In this document: in pieces, positions 46,644 through 55,954 of the stretch
Position numbering within the stretch: the stretch's first letter is position 1
Layout of the letters: the number at the start of each line of letters is the position of its first letter
Source of the DNA: Mesorhizobium sp.
GTDB taxonomy: Bacteria > Pseudomonadota > Alphaproteobacteria > Rhizobiales > Rhizobiaceae
Length of the DNA: 64,000 bases
Assembly: GCA_022833215.1 (NCBI GenBank)
Contig: JAIPUZ010000013.1
Coordinates: forward strand, 1 to 64,000
Reading direction: 5' to 3'
Notes under the pieces: generated by a model
Databases searched by the model: none
What the model saw: the letters and a program-made list of their open reading frames with translations, nothing else
What the model was told of the DNA's origin: nothing
Program-made: the position numbers and the translations under genes

Positions 46644-46928
46644 ATGCCGCACGCACCCGTCGTTTTGCCACCGCGCTTTCTGCGCACAAAGGAAGCCGCC
46701 GAGTTTCTCAGCCTCTCGGCGCGCACGCTCGAAAAGCATCGCACCTACGGGACCGGCCCGGCCTATCGCAAGCTCGGCGGCCGTGTCGTCTACGCCATCG
46801 ACGATCTCGAAACCTGGGCTGATCGCGGCGCGGTGACGTCCACATCCGATCCGCGTGGCTCCGTTCTGCCTGCCAAGCGCCATGCGTCCCTTCCGTCCGG
46901 CCCGCGGGCCGGTCGTTATGCGCGCTGA
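46644..46928 (+). CDS. AlpA/RdfS-like excisionase (HTH_17)
   Basis: This encodes 94 residues. The MerR-like HTH_17 domain is clear: FLRTKEAAEFLSLSARTLEK, then HRTYGTGPAYRKLGGRVVYA with the wing, then DDLETW. This is the standard build of AlpA/RdfS directionality factors that turn the integrase toward excision. The start at 46644 has GGAGG 8 bases upstream. Location right after the FseA-like activator matches the FseA-to-RdfS control of ICEMlSym(R7A). Confidence 0.82.
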   Translation: MPHAPVVLPPRFLRTKEAAEFLSLSARTLEKHRTYGTGPAYRKLGGRVVYAIDDLETWADRGAVTSTSDPRGSVLPAKRHASLPSGPRAGRYAR

Positions 46929-46946
46929 TCGCGGCCGGTTCCCTAC

Positions 46947-48122
46947 ATGGCGGTGCGACATCGATCTCCTTCCGAGCGCGGGCAGCTCGACCTGTTCAGG
47001 GCGCTCCCCGGCGATTTCGCGCCACGAGACGCGCAGGATCTCATGGCCTATCCCTTTTTCTCCCTTTCCAAGACCCATCGCATTGCGCCGATCGATTTCT
47101 CGGCCGGTGATATTGCGATCCGCGTCGAAGCCGTTCCCGATCACGGCATGGCGACGATCTGGGACGCCGACGTCCTGATCTGGGCGGCGAGCCAGATCGT
47201 CGAGGCTCGCGACGCCGGGCTTCGCACCTCGCGGCTCATGGTCGCCACACCTTACGAAATCCTCCGCTTCATCGGGCGCGGCACCTCGGCGCGTGATTAT
47301 CGGCGCCTGAAGGCCGCACTCGACCGACTCCAATCCACCACTGTCACCACCACGATACGCCAGCCGGCGGAAGGTCGGCGCCACCGCTTCTCCTGGATCA
47401 ACGAATGGAAGGAGCGCACCGATCGTTGCGGCAAGGCCGACGGCATCGAGATGATCGTGCCGGACTGGTTCTATCAGGCGGTCCTCGATGATGCGCTCGT
47501 GCTCACCATCGACCGAACCTATTTCGATCTGACCGGCGGGCTCGAACGCTGGCTCTACCGCATCGTCCGCAAACATGGCGGACGCCAGCGCAGAGGCTGG
47601 CGCTTCGATTTTCGTCACCTGCACGAGAAATCCGGCAGCCTGTCGCCGTTCAAGCGCTTTGCCTTCGAGTTGCGCGACATCATCCGCCGCCAGCCGCTGC
47701 CCGGCTACACCCTGTTTCTGGAGATCGAACTCGGCGGCCGCGCGCTGCTCGCCTTCGAGCCGATCCTGCCCTCTGGAAAACCTGTGCAAGGCGTCGTGCC
47801 ATCCGGAACCCGGAAAGGCGTGCCATCGGGAACCGGGGTCGCGTGCTATGGGGAACCGAAACCGGCCCTAACATCTGACAAAAAAACACGAAATCTCGCC
47901 CTTAACTTAGAGTCTAACGTAGACTCTAACCTTGAAGAGCGCGCGCGCGATGTGGAAAACCTCATCCGCGACGCCGCCAGGAGCCTCAGCACAGCTGCGA
48001 GGAAAAGGGGATCTGTTGCCCCTTCACCGTCCCGATCGGTCCCCGATCGAGGCGACGCTGGCGCATCCGATGATCCCGATACGCCCCGCCTTCCTCCCGA
48101 TCCATCGGGAGGACGCCGATGA
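46947..48122 (+). CDS. repA: replication initiator protein A (RepA, RPA family)
   Basis: This encodes 391 residues. The N-terminal part PFFSLSKTHRIAPIDFSAGD and the region RLMVATPYEILRFIGRGTSA, then GGLERWLYRIVRKHGG match the RPA-type initiators of plasmids and ICEs, with two winged helices. The C-terminal 100 residues are low-complexity. Its stop overlaps the parA start (ATGA). It may allow limited replication of the excised circle. The start at 46947 lacks a strong Shine-Dalgarno site. Confidence 0.85.
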   Translation: MAVRHRSPSERGQLDLFRALPGDFAPRDAQDLMAYPFFSLSKTHRIAPIDFSAGDIAIRVEAVPDHGMATIWDADVLIWAASQIVEARDAGLRTSRLMVATPYEILRFIGRGTSARDYRRLKAALDRLQSTTVTTTIRQPAEGRRHRFSWINEWKERTDRCGKADGIEMIVPDWFYQAVLDDALVLTIDRTYFDLTGGLERWLYRIVRKHGGRQRRGWRFDFRHLHEKSGSLSPFKRFAFELRDIIRRQPLPGYTLFLEIELGGRALLAFEPILPSGKPVQGVVPSGTRKGVPSGTGVACYGEPKPALTSDKKTRNLALNLESNVDSNLEERARDVENLIRDAARSLSTAARKRGSVAPSPSRSVPDRGDAGASDDPDTPRLPPDPSGGRR

Positions 48123-48772
48123 TCATCGCGCTCCTCAACCAGAAGGGCGGGGTCGGCAAGACGACGCTGGCGCTGCATCTCGCCGGAGAACTGGCGCGAG
48201 AAGGACAGCGCGTCACCCTGATCGATGCCGACCCACAAGGCTCGGCACTGGACTGGTCGCAGCAACGCGCGCGTGAGGGCCTGCCGCGCCTGTTCGGCAT
48301 CGTCGGCCTGGCAGGCGATACGCTGCATCGTGAAGCGCCGGAGATCGCCCGCGACGTCGATCACGTCGTCATCGACGGCCCGCCACGTGTCGCCGGGCTC
48401 ATGCGCTCCGCGCTCCTCGCCGCCGACCTCGTGCTGATCCCGGTACAGCCGTCGCCGCTCGACGGCTGGGCTTCGGCCGAGATGCTGTCCCTCCTGTCGG
48501 AGGCCCGCATCTACCGGCCGCAGCTCGCCGCCCGTTTCGTGCTCAACCGCTGCGGCGCCCGCACCGTCATCGCCCGCGAGACGGCCGAGACGCTGGCGGA
48601 CCACGATCCTCCTGTCCTCACCAGCACCATCGGCCAGCGCGTCGTCTTCGCCGACGCCGCACAGACCGGGCGGCTCGCAAGCGAGATCGACCGCCAATCT
48701 CCTGCCGCGCGTGAGGTCACCACTCTCACCGATGAGATCGCGCGGCTGGGCATCGGGAGGGTCGAACCATGA
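48119..48772 (+). CDS. parA: ParA-family partition ATPase
   Basis: This encodes 217 residues with the deviant Walker A motif NQKGGVGKTT near residue 8, switch I DADPQGSALDW and DHVVIDGPP as Walker B. These short ParA proteins pair with a small centromere-binding protein, and the RHH gene at 49509 is a candidate. It is part of a chain of ATGA overlaps from repA to traF. A role in retaining the excised element is likely. Confidence 0.9.
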   Translation: MIIALLNQKGGVGKTTLALHLAGELAREGQRVTLIDADPQGSALDWSQQRAREGLPRLFGIVGLAGDTLHREAPEIARDVDHVVIDGPPRVAGLMRSALLAADLVLIPVQPSPLDGWASAEMLSLLSEARIYRPQLAARFVLNRCGARTVIARETAETLADHDPPVLTSTIGQRVVFADAAQTGRLASEIDRQSPAAREVTTLTDEIARLGIGRVEP

Positions 48773-49512
48773 CCATCCTGACCGGCGACTGCCGCGAAGA
48801 AATGCCCTGGCACGCCCCCTTCGACATGATCCTCGCCGATCCGCCTTATGGCGATACGTCACTCACCTGGGACCGGCGCGTCGAGGGCTGGGTCACACTG
48901 GCGCGCACCGCCCTCCGACCGACCGGCTCGCTCTGGGTCTTCGGCTCGTTGCGCAGCTTCATGGCGACAGCCGACCGTTTCGCCGACGCCGGGTTTCGGA
49001 TCGCCCAGGAGATCGTCTGGGAGAAGCAGAACGGCACCGGCTTTCATGCCGACCGCTTCAAGCCGGTGCATGAATTGGCCGTTCAGTTCTACCCGGCCGA
49101 GACGGCATGGCGGGACATCTACAACGACGTCCAGACCACGCTGGATGCGACAGCCCCTACCGTGCGGCGCAAGCAGCGTCCGCCCCATACCGGCCAGATC
49201 GACGCCGGCCACTATGTCAGCCACGACGGCGGGCCACGCCTCATGCGCTCGGTCATCTATCTGCGCAACTGCCATGGCCGCGCCATCCACCCGACCGAGA
49301 AGCCGGCGGCTCTGCTGGAAATCCTGATCCGCACGAGCTGCCCGGTAGGCGGTCTGGTCGGCGACTGGTTCGCCGGTTCAGGCGCGGCCGGGGAAGCCTG
49401 CCGGCTTTCCGGCCGGCGCTATCTCGGCTGCGAGATCGACCCTGACATGGCCGAGCGTGGGCGGGCGCGCATCGCCAGCGTGCTGCCGTTCCATGACGGA
49501 GTTTCGTCATGA
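48769..49512 (+). CDS. DNA methyltransferase (DPPY type), orphan
   Basis: This encodes 247 residues. Motif IV DPPYGDTSLTWD comes near residue 24 and motif I (FAGSGAAGEACRLSGRRYLG) near residue 205, the beta-class order. Adenine-N6 or cytosine-N4 specificity cannot be told apart. No restriction enzyme is adjacent, so it is likely an orphan modification enzyme that protects the element or marks its DNA. Coupled to parA by ATGA. Confidence 0.85.
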   Translation: MTILTGDCREEMPWHAPFDMILADPPYGDTSLTWDRRVEGWVTLARTALRPTGSLWVFGSLRSFMATADRFADAGFRIAQEIVWEKQNGTGFHADRFKPVHELAVQFYPAETAWRDIYNDVQTTLDATAPTVRRKQRPPHTGQIDAGHYVSHDGGPRLMRSVIYLRNCHGRAIHPTEKPAALLEILIRTSCPVGGLVGDWFAGSGAAGEACRLSGRRYLGCEIDPDMAERGRARIASVLPFHDGVSS

Positions 49513-49763
49513 CGGCGCGCAACGGGAAGCGCGGCTTCGCCGCCCGTCCGATCGATCCCGATAGCTGGATCAGGGCCGGTGACACGCCGCTGGAACGCAG
49601 CGGCGATGCCGCGGTCTATTCCGCCCGCCTGACGATCGACATCACGCCCGAGCTTCGCGGGCGAATCAAGATCGCAGCGATCAGACGCGGCGGCACCGTC
49701 ACCGACATGCTGCGCGAACTGCTCGCGCGCGAATTTCCCGACACATCAGGAGACCGCTCATGA
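49509..49763 (+). CDS. small ribbon-helix-helix protein, possible ParB-like partner
   Basis: This encodes 84 residues. The C-terminal half AAVYSARLTIDITPELRGRI, KIAAIRRGGTVTDMLRELLA is a ribbon-helix-helix. The family is often annotated as chromosome partitioning protein. It is coupled on both sides by ATGA and lies in the parA operon, so it may be the centromere-binding component. Confidence 0.7.
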   Translation: MTARNGKRGFAARPIDPDSWIRAGDTPLERSGDAAVYSARLTIDITPELRGRIKIAAIRRGGTVTDMLRELLAREFPDTSGDRS

Positions 49764-50245
49764 TCGGCGCCGCAGCCCATGAAGACGATCTGACCCGCGT
49801 GGAACTGACGTGGGTGGAGAAGAAGGTCGAATACTGGATCAGGTTCGGCCACGAAGCCGGAACGCAGATTCTCGACCGCAACCGCCGCATCGTTTCCTTC
49901 CGTCCCGGCGCCGTCTTCGCATTCGTCCGCTGGGCGGCGAACGACTACGGCACCGTGATCTCGCGCATCGACATCCTGCGCGCCGTCGCGCCCGGCTGCG
50001 CCTATCAGACGCTGCCCTTCGTGCGTCCCGGCGGCGAAATCCTGCTGAAGGCGGAAAGCTGGCCGAAGGTCGAGGATGTCCTTCGTCATGTCGATGCGAT
50101 CGAAGCCCTCGGCGTCGATCCCGCCGAGGCCGATCACGATCACTGGCGCCATGTCGCCCACTGGATGAACGCAGGCGAAACGCCGCATCCCTACACAACC
50201 GAGCGCCATCAGGCGTGGCTCCGGCGCCGGGAGATCGCACCATGA
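49760..50245 (+). CDS. DUF2840 domain-containing protein
   Basis: This encodes 161 residues. LTRVELTWVEKKVEYWIRFG, then RIVSFRPGAVFAFVRWAAND, is DUF2840, a family tied to traF in conjugative elements of alphaproteobacteria. It is soluble; the C-terminal part is helical with several His and Trp. Function unknown. Coupled to traF by ATGA. Confidence 0.82.
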   Translation: MIGAAAHEDDLTRVELTWVEKKVEYWIRFGHEAGTQILDRNRRIVSFRPGAVFAFVRWAANDYGTVISRIDILRAVAPGCAYQTLPFVRPGGEILLKAESWPKVEDVLRHVDAIEALGVDPAEADHDHWRHVAHWMNAGETPHPYTTERHQAWLRRREIAP

Positions 50246-50787
50246 ACCGCGCCGGCTATGTCATCGTGACGGCGGCTACTACGCTGGGGATCGCCATTGC
50301 CGGATTCGTTCCGACGGCGCCAAGGCTGGTCTGGAACGCATCGGCCAGCGTGCCGATCGGGTTCTACACCATCGCATCCACCGAGCGGATCGAGGTGCCC
50401 GATCTGGTCGCCGTCATGCCGCCCGAACCCTTCACCTCCTTCATGGTGGAGCGCGGCTACGTCGCCCGCGACGTGCCGCTTCTGAAACGCGTCCTCGGCC
50501 TGCCCGGACAACGCGTGTGCCGCGATGGCCCCGCGATCACGGTCGATGCCGTTCCGCTCGGCGAGGCCCGCCTGCGCGACAGCCGGGGCCGAGCCCTGCC
50601 GATCTGGCAGGGCTGCCGCACCATCGCCGAGGGCGAGATTTTCCTAATGAACCTCGACGTCGGCGACAGCCTCGACGGCCGCTACTTCGGCCCGTTCCCC
50701 GCATCGGCGGTGATCGGCCGGGCCACCCCGCTTTTCACCGACGAGGACGGCGACGACCGCTTCGTCTGGCGCGCGCCGACGCGGTGA
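50242..50787 (+). CDS. traF: TraF, S26-family peptidase for pilin maturation
   Basis: This encodes 181 residues. An N-terminal membrane segment (AGYVIVTAATTLGIAIAGFV) anchors it. The S26 signature follows: SASVPIGFYTI with the catalytic Ser and VPLLKRVLGLPGQRVC with the catalytic Lys, then GRYFGPFPASAVIGRA. TraF processes and cyclises the conjugative pilin in RP4-like systems. The trbC pilin gene itself is not in the window. Confidence 0.9.
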   Translation: MNRAGYVIVTAATTLGIAIAGFVPTAPRLVWNASASVPIGFYTIASTERIEVPDLVAVMPPEPFTSFMVERGYVARDVPLLKRVLGLPGQRVCRDGPAITVDAVPLGEARLRDSRGRALPIWQGCRTIAEGEIFLMNLDVGDSLDGRYFGPFPASAVIGRATPLFTDEDGDDRFVWRAPTR

Positions 50788-50854
50788 CGGCGCGTCCACA
50801 GCGGAGCGTGCGAGCGCCCCGCATCTGTTCCACCGCATAGGAAAGGAGCCTCCA

Positions 50855-51190
50855 ATGGCACTGATCGGACAATTCACCCGCACCCCGTCCGGCTATTCCG
50901 GGCGTGTCCGCACGCTCTCGCTGGACATCGAGCTGGCATTCGTTCCGACCGAGAACGCGGACGCCGAGAAGGCACCCGCCTATCGCATTCACCTCGGAGA
51001 TGACGATGGGCCGGACGTCGGCGCGGGCTGGAAACACTCCGGCGAACGCGCGGGCACCTTCATCTCTGTGCTGCTCGACGACCCCGTCTTCGAGCAGCCG
51101 ATCCGCGCCCGCCTGTTCCAGTCGGACGAAGACGGCCGCGACTGGGGCCTGCACTGGACCCGTCAGAAAAAGCGCGACGAACAGGAATGA
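50855..51190 (+). CDS. DUF736 domain-containing protein
   Basis: This encodes 111 residues starting MALIGQFTRTPSGYSGRVRT. The middle PAYRIHLGDDDGPDVGAGWK and the end are the DUF736 pattern, widespread near relaxase genes of alphaproteobacterial ICEs and plasmids. Function unknown. GGAG lies upstream. The stop overlaps the next start (ATGA). Confidence 0.85.
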   Translation: MALIGQFTRTPSGYSGRVRTLSLDIELAFVPTENADAEKAPAYRIHLGDDDGPDVGAGWKHSGERAGTFISVLLDDPVFEQPIRARLFQSDEDGRDWGLHWTRQKKRDEQE

Positions 51191-51957
51191 TCATGATCAT
51201 CTCCTGCACTTGTCCCGCCACCGAGAGATGCGGCGTTCGTCGCCGCATCATCCTTCTTCTTCTTTCCGGCCTCTTCAGCTCAGCCATCGCGACGTCGCCC
51301 GTTGTGGCGCAGACCGCCATCCTGGTTCGTGCCATCGCCGCGCATCCGCACAACGCCTATATCGCCGAAGCATCGCAGCGCTTCGGCATTCCGGTGACAT
51401 GGATCGTCGCGGTAATGCGGGCGGAAAGTGCGGGCGATGTGCGCGCCGTTTCCTCGGCGGGCGCAATGGGCTTGATGCAGGTCATGCCCGACACCTGGGC
51501 GGAACTGCGCAACCGCCACCGCCTCGGTAGCGACCCCTATGATCCGCGAGATAGCATCCTCGCAGGGACCGCGTATCTGCGTGAGATGTGGGACCGCTAC
51601 GGCAATGTGGCCGCCATGCTCGCCGCCTACAATGCCGGTCCCGGCCGCTACGACGAATACCGCGCGACGGCTCGTCCGCTACCGGCCGAAACGCGCGCCT
51701 ATGTCGCTGCACTGACCCCGATCCTGCTCGGCGAGCGGCCTTCCGACGACGGCTCGGCGATCGCTCCCCCGCCCGACTGGCGCGAGGCGGCGATCTTCGT
51801 GGCGCGCGAAATTGGCGTTTCCGCTGCCGATCTCACGTCCCCCGACCGCGCGCCGGACGATACCCCCTCCCCCGTTCCGGCGACACCAGACGCAATCACC
51901 GCCTTGCAGCCGGAGGGCCTCTTCGTCGCCCGCAATGCCGGTGGGAACCGGCCATGA
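51187..51957 (+). CDS. lytic transglycosylase (conjugation-associated)
   Basis: This encodes 256 residues. A signal peptide (RRIILLLLSGLFSSAIATSP, then AVVAQ-like cleavage region VVAQTA) leads to a SLT domain: VMRAESAGDVRAVSSAGAMG with the catalytic Glu and GLMQVMPDTW, then AYNAGPGRYDEY. It cleaves peptidoglycan in the periplasm to let the mating channel pass, like VirB1. The C-terminal 80 residues are proline-rich. A second ATG two codons on could be the start. Confidence 0.88.
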   Translation: MIMIISCTCPATERCGVRRRIILLLLSGLFSSAIATSPVVAQTAILVRAIAAHPHNAYIAEASQRFGIPVTWIVAVMRAESAGDVRAVSSAGAMGLMQVMPDTWAELRNRHRLGSDPYDPRDSILAGTAYLREMWDRYGNVAAMLAAYNAGPGRYDEYRATARPLPAETRAYVAALTPILLGERPSDDGSAIAPPPDWREAAIFVAREIGVSAADLTSPDRAPDDTPSPVPATPDAITALQPEGLFVARNAGGNRP

Positions 51958-52211
51958 GCGGCTCCGCGCGGTTTCGCATCTTGTCGGGCGCTGGCGTGTC
52001 ATGGAGGGCGCGAGGGGTGGCGGCAGGCACCACGACCGAAGGATGGCGAGATAAAAGGCCGCACGGTGCGGCTGTGGCGGGCGGTTGTTTTTGTTCAGGT
52101 TTCCGGCGCGTCCCGCACCGTGCGGCGCTGGCGCGCACCGTGCGCTGCGCGCTCCTCTTCCTGATTTTCCTTGATGATTTGCACCGTGCGGGGGCGCCCC
52201 ATGTCCGATGA
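51954..52211 (+). CDS. possible small protein between transglycosylase and relaxase
   Basis: This encodes 85 residues starting MSGSARFRILSGAGVSWRAR. The start overlaps the transglycosylase stop (ATGA), and the end overlaps the relaxase start by 11 bases, which speaks for a real gene. Composition is odd (Arg, Gly, Ala, His) and the region also carries repeated palindromes that may be a DNA site. A coding role is uncertain. Confidence 0.35.
   Translation: MSGSARFRILSGAGVSWRARGVAAGTTTEGWRDKRPHGAAVAGGCFCSGFRRVPHRAALARTVRCALLFLIFLDDLHRAGAPHVR
52059..52190. repeat. four GCACSGTGC palindromes before the relaxase, oriT candidate
   Basis: Copies are at 52059-52071 (CCGCACGGTGCGG), 52113-52125 (CCGCACCGTGCGG), 52133-52145 (GCGCACCGTGCGC) and 52181-52190 (GCACCGTGCG). 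The cluster ends 10 bases before the relaxase ATG. Inverted repeats beside a relaxase gene are typical of transfer origins, but I see no known nick sequence. Confidence 0.5.
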
Positions 52212-53940
52212 CAACGAGTTCCGCATCCGTCCGGGCCGTATCCGCTCGACCCGCGCGCAACAGGCGAGGCCCTTTGTCGCCCAGGCGCTCGCCGCCGCCC
52301 AGAAAGCCGGCGGACGCGTCTCGCGCTCCGGCAAGATCACCTCGGGCAACCGCTCACGCTTCGGGCGCGGTCAGCGCGCCAGCATCCAGGCCAACCGGCT
52401 TCTCACCGGACGCTCGCGCATCGCCGTCATCAAGACCCGCGTGGTTCGCCAAACGGCACGCTCGGCTCCGCTCGGCGCACACCTTAATTATCTGCGCCGC
52501 GATGGCGTGACCCGCGACGGGGAAAAGGCGCGGATGTTCGGCCCGGAAAGGGACGACATGGATGTCGGCGCTTTCGCGGAAAAGTGCCAGGACGACAGGC
52601 ATCATTTCCGCTTCATCGTCTCGCCCGAAGACGCGGTGGACATGGCCAATCTGAAGGATCACGCCCGCGAGCTGATGGGGCAGATGGAGAAGGATCTCGG
52701 CACGCGCCTCGATTGGGTCGCCGTCGATCACTGGAACACCGACAATCCCCATATCCATATCATCCTGCGCGGCCGCACCGACGATGGCCAGGACCTGGTG
52801 ATTTCCCGCGACTACATCAAGGAGGGCATGCGCGCCCGTGCGCAGGATCTGGTCACGCAGGAACTCGGGCCCCGCACCGATCTGGAGATCCACCGCAATC
52901 TGGAGCGGCAGGTCGAGGCGGAACGCTGGACGCAGCTCGACCGGCAGCTTGTGCGCGACGCCGGCAAGTCCGGCATCATCGACCTTGCCCCGCTTCCCGA
53001 CCGCCAGCCGGACGAGTTTCATACTCTGAAGGTGGGGCGGCTGCGAACCCTTGAAATCCGCGGGCTTGCCGAAGAGATCGGCCTCTCGCAATGGTTCATC
53101 AAGCCCGAAGCCGAAGCGGTCCTGCGTGAACTGGGCGAGCGCGGCGACATCATCAAGCGCATGCACCGTGCCCTGACCGAACGCGGCATCGAACGCGGCT
53201 CGGCCAGCTATGTCCTCGCCGGCGAAAGCCTTGACGTTCCCGTCATCGGCCGCCTGGTCGAGCGCGGCCTCGACGACGAGTTGAAGGGCACCGCTTATGC
53301 CGTGGTCGACGGCACCGACGGGCGGACCCATCACATCAAGCTGCCGCATCTCGACGCCGCCGGCGACAGTCCGCCCGGTTCCATCGTCGAGTTGCGATCC
53401 TGGGAGGACCCGCAGGGGCAGCGCCGCGTCGCGCTCGCCGTCCGCGCCGATCTCGATCTTGGTGCGCAAGTCGGCGCCTCGGGCGCGACCTGGCTCGACC
53501 GGCAGGCCATCGCCCGCGATCCGATCGCGCTGTCGGACAGCGGTTTCGGCGCTGAGGTCCGTCAGGCTCTGGACGAACGCGCTGAACATCTGATCGGCGA
53601 GGGCTTTGCCGAGCGGCAGGGCGGTCGCGTCGTCTTCGCGCGCCGGCTGCTCAGCACCTTGCGCCAACGCGAACTCGACAACCTCGGCGAGAAGCTCGCA
53701 ACCGAGACCGGCATGTCCTTCGAGCGCGCAGCCAGCGGCGAATATGTCGCCGGCTCCTATCGCCAGCGTTTCGCGCTCGCCTCCGGCCGCTTCGCCATGA
53801 TCGACGACGGCCTCGGCTTCCAGCTCGTGCCCTGGTCGCCCTCTCTCGAAAAACAGATCGGCCGTCACGTCTCCGGCGTAGCCCGCGATGATGGCGGCGT
53901 AGATTGGGACTTCGGGCGCAAGCGCTCCCTCGGCCTTTAG
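52201..53940 (+). CDS. relaxase, VirD2/DUF3363 type
   Basis: This encodes 579 residues starting MSDDNEFRIRPGRIR. The N-terminus is basic. The relaxase core has the metal-binding HxH in NPHIHIILRG (His184, His186) with WVAVDHWNTD just before. DUF3363 forms the C-terminal half (VPVIGRLVERGLDDELKGTA). It nicks oriT and pilots the strand into the recipient. The Tyr nucleophile is probably the one in LGAHLNYLRRDG. The start follows the repeats at 52059. Confidence 0.88.
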   Translation: MSDDNEFRIRPGRIRSTRAQQARPFVAQALAAAQKAGGRVSRSGKITSGNRSRFGRGQRASIQANRLLTGRSRIAVIKTRVVRQTARSAPLGAHLNYLRRDGVTRDGEKARMFGPERDDMDVGAFAEKCQDDRHHFRFIVSPEDAVDMANLKDHARELMGQMEKDLGTRLDWVAVDHWNTDNPHIHIILRGRTDDGQDLVISRDYIKEGMRARAQDLVTQELGPRTDLEIHRNLERQVEAERWTQLDRQLVRDAGKSGIIDLAPLPDRQPDEFHTLKVGRLRTLEIRGLAEEIGLSQWFIKPEAEAVLRELGERGDIIKRMHRALTERGIERGSASYVLAGESLDVPVIGRLVERGLDDELKGTAYAVVDGTDGRTHHIKLPHLDAAGDSPPGSIVELRSWEDPQGQRRVALAVRADLDLGAQVGASGATWLDRQAIARDPIALSDSGFGAEVRQALDERAEHLIGEGFAERQGGRVVFARRLLSTLRQRELDNLGEKLATETGMSFERAASGEYVAGSYRQRFALASGRFAMIDDGLGFQLVPWSPSLEKQIGRHVSGVARDDGGVDWDFGRKRSLGL

Positions 53941-53964
53941 CCTCAACCAGAAAGGACCATCGCA

Positions 53965-55950
53965 ATGTCCGCGACCAAGATCCTCTGGGGACAGATCACC
54001 ATCGTCTTCCTCATCATCCTCGCCACCACCTGGGGCGCGACCCAGTATGTCGCCTCGAGCCTCGGTTATCAGGCGCAACTCGGGCCGCCCTGGTTCGTGA
54101 TGTTCGGCGTGCCGATCTATTATCCGCCCGCGATCTTCTGGTGGTGGTATTTCTACGAAGCCTATGCGCCGCCGATCTTCGCCAAGGGCGGGATCATCGC
54201 GGCATCGGGCGGCTTCATCGCCATTGCCGTCGCCATCGGCATGTCGGTCTGGCGGGCGCGCGAGGCGAAAAACGTCGCCACCTATGGCTCGGCGCGATGG
54301 GCCGGGAAAGGAGAGATCAAGGCGGCGGGCCTGCTCGATCCCGATGGTGTTGTTCTCGGCCGTTACGAGAAGGACTATCTACGCCATGACGGGCCGGAGC
54401 ATGTCCTGTGCTTTGCCCCGACACGTTCGGGCAAAGGCGTCGGCCTCGTCGTCCCGTCGCTGCTGACCTGGCCGGGGTCGGCCATCGTCCACGACATCAA
54501 GGGTGAGAACTGGCAGCTCACCTCCGGCTTCCGCTCGCAGCACGGCCGCGTGCTGCTCTTCGACCCGACCAACCCGAAATCCTCGGCCTACAATCCGCTG
54601 CTGGAAGTGCGCCGCGGCGAGTGGGAGGTGCGCGACGTCCAGAACATCGCCGACATCCTCGTCGATCCGGAAGGCAGTCTCGACAAGCGCAACCATTGGG
54701 AAAAGACCAGCCATTCGCTGCTGGTGGGCGCCATCCTGCATGTGCTTTACGCCGAACCCGACAAGACCCTGGCAGGTGTGGCCAAATTCCTGTCCGATCC
54801 GAAGCGCCCGGTGGATTCCACGTTGCGCGCCATGATGAAGACCGCGCATCTGGGCGAAGCGGGGCCGCACCCGGTCGTTGCCAGCGCCGCGCGCGAGCTG
54901 CGCAACAAGTCCGAGAACGAGCGCAGCGGCGTGTTGTCGACGGCGATGTCGTTTCTCGGCCTGTATCGCGATCCGGTCGTGGCCGAAGTCACACGCCGCT
55001 CCGACTGGCGCATCAGCGATATTGTGGGAGGCGATCAGCCGGTCACGCTTTACCTCGTCGTGCCGCCCTCCGACATCAACCGCACCAAGCCGCTGATGCG
55101 ATTGCTGCTCAATCAGATCGGCCGTCGCCTGACCGAAGACCTGCAGGCGAACGCCGGGCGGCATCGGCTCCTTCTGATGCTGGACGAGTTTCCGGCGCTG
55201 GGCAGGCTCGATTTCTTCGAGACCGCGCTGGCTTTCATGGCCGGCTACGGTCTGAAATCATTCCTGATCGCGCAGTCGCTGAACCAGATCGAGAAAGCCT
55301 ACGGGCCGAACAACTCGATCCTCGACAACTGCCATGTCCGCGTCAGCTTCGCCACCAACGACGAGCGCACGGCGAAACGGGTGTCGGATGCGCTCGGCAC
55401 CGCCACCGAGATGAAGGCGATGAAGAACTATGCCGGCCATCGCCTGTCGCCCTGGCTCGGGCACCTTATGGTCTCGCGCTCGGAAACCGCGCGCCAGTTG
55501 CTGACGCCGGGCGAGATCATGCAGCTTCCCCCACATGAGGAGATCGTCATGGTGGCGGGCATCCCCCCGATCCGGGCGACGAAGGCGCGCTATTACGAGG
55601 ACGCCCGGTTTCGCGAGCGCGTTCTGTCACCGCCTGAATTGAAAGGTCCCGAAGAAACGCGGCCCGACGACTGGACCAAGCTTCCGATCCCGGCGCGACC
55701 GGAAGGCGCCACGGATCACGGCGACCAGAGAACCAATGACGAAGATCCGACCGAATCCGAACGCCGATTGCAGCCTGAACTCAGCCGCGTAAAGCCCGTG
55801 GAGAAGAAAAAGCCCCTCGAGAACGAATTCGAGATCGCGCCGCCCGATGAAGTTGAGGAAGAGGCCATGCAAAATCGGCGCATGATCCGCCAGGTGCAGG
55901 GCATTGCCCGGCAGGTTGCCATGGACCCGAACGACGGCATGGAGCTGTAG
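53965..55950 (+). CDS. traG: TraG/VirD4 coupling protein
   Basis: This encodes 661 residues. Two N-terminal transmembrane segments (ITIVFLIILATTWGATQYVA and GGFIAIAVAIGMSVW) are followed by the motor domain with Walker A APTRSGKGVGLVVPSLL near 155 and Walker B LLLMLDEFPALG near 402. The acidic C-terminal tail (EDPTESERRLQPE) is usual for substrate contact. It joins the relaxosome to the mating channel. Closely follows the relaxase gene. Confidence 0.93.
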   Translation: MSATKILWGQITIVFLIILATTWGATQYVASSLGYQAQLGPPWFVMFGVPIYYPPAIFWWWYFYEAYAPPIFAKGGIIAASGGFIAIAVAIGMSVWRAREAKNVATYGSARWAGKGEIKAAGLLDPDGVVLGRYEKDYLRHDGPEHVLCFAPTRSGKGVGLVVPSLLTWPGSAIVHDIKGENWQLTSGFRSQHGRVLLFDPTNPKSSAYNPLLEVRRGEWEVRDVQNIADILVDPEGSLDKRNHWEKTSHSLLVGAILHVLYAEPDKTLAGVAKFLSDPKRPVDSTLRAMMKTAHLGEAGPHPVVASAARELRNKSENERSGVLSTAMSFLGLYRDPVVAEVTRRSDWRISDIVGGDQPVTLYLVVPPSDINRTKPLMRLLLNQIGRRLTEDLQANAGRHRLLLMLDEFPALGRLDFFETALAFMAGYGLKSFLIAQSLNQIEKAYGPNNSILDNCHVRVSFATNDERTAKRVSDALGTATEMKAMKNYAGHRLSPWLGHLMVSRSETARQLLTPGEIMQLPPHEEIVMVAGIPPIRATKARYYEDARFRERVLSPPELKGPEETRPDDWTKLPIPARPEGATDHGDQRTNDEDPTESERRLQPELSRVKPVEKKKPLENEFEIAPPDEVEEEAMQNRRMIRQVQGIARQVAMDPNDGMEL

Positions 55951-55954
55951 CGCC

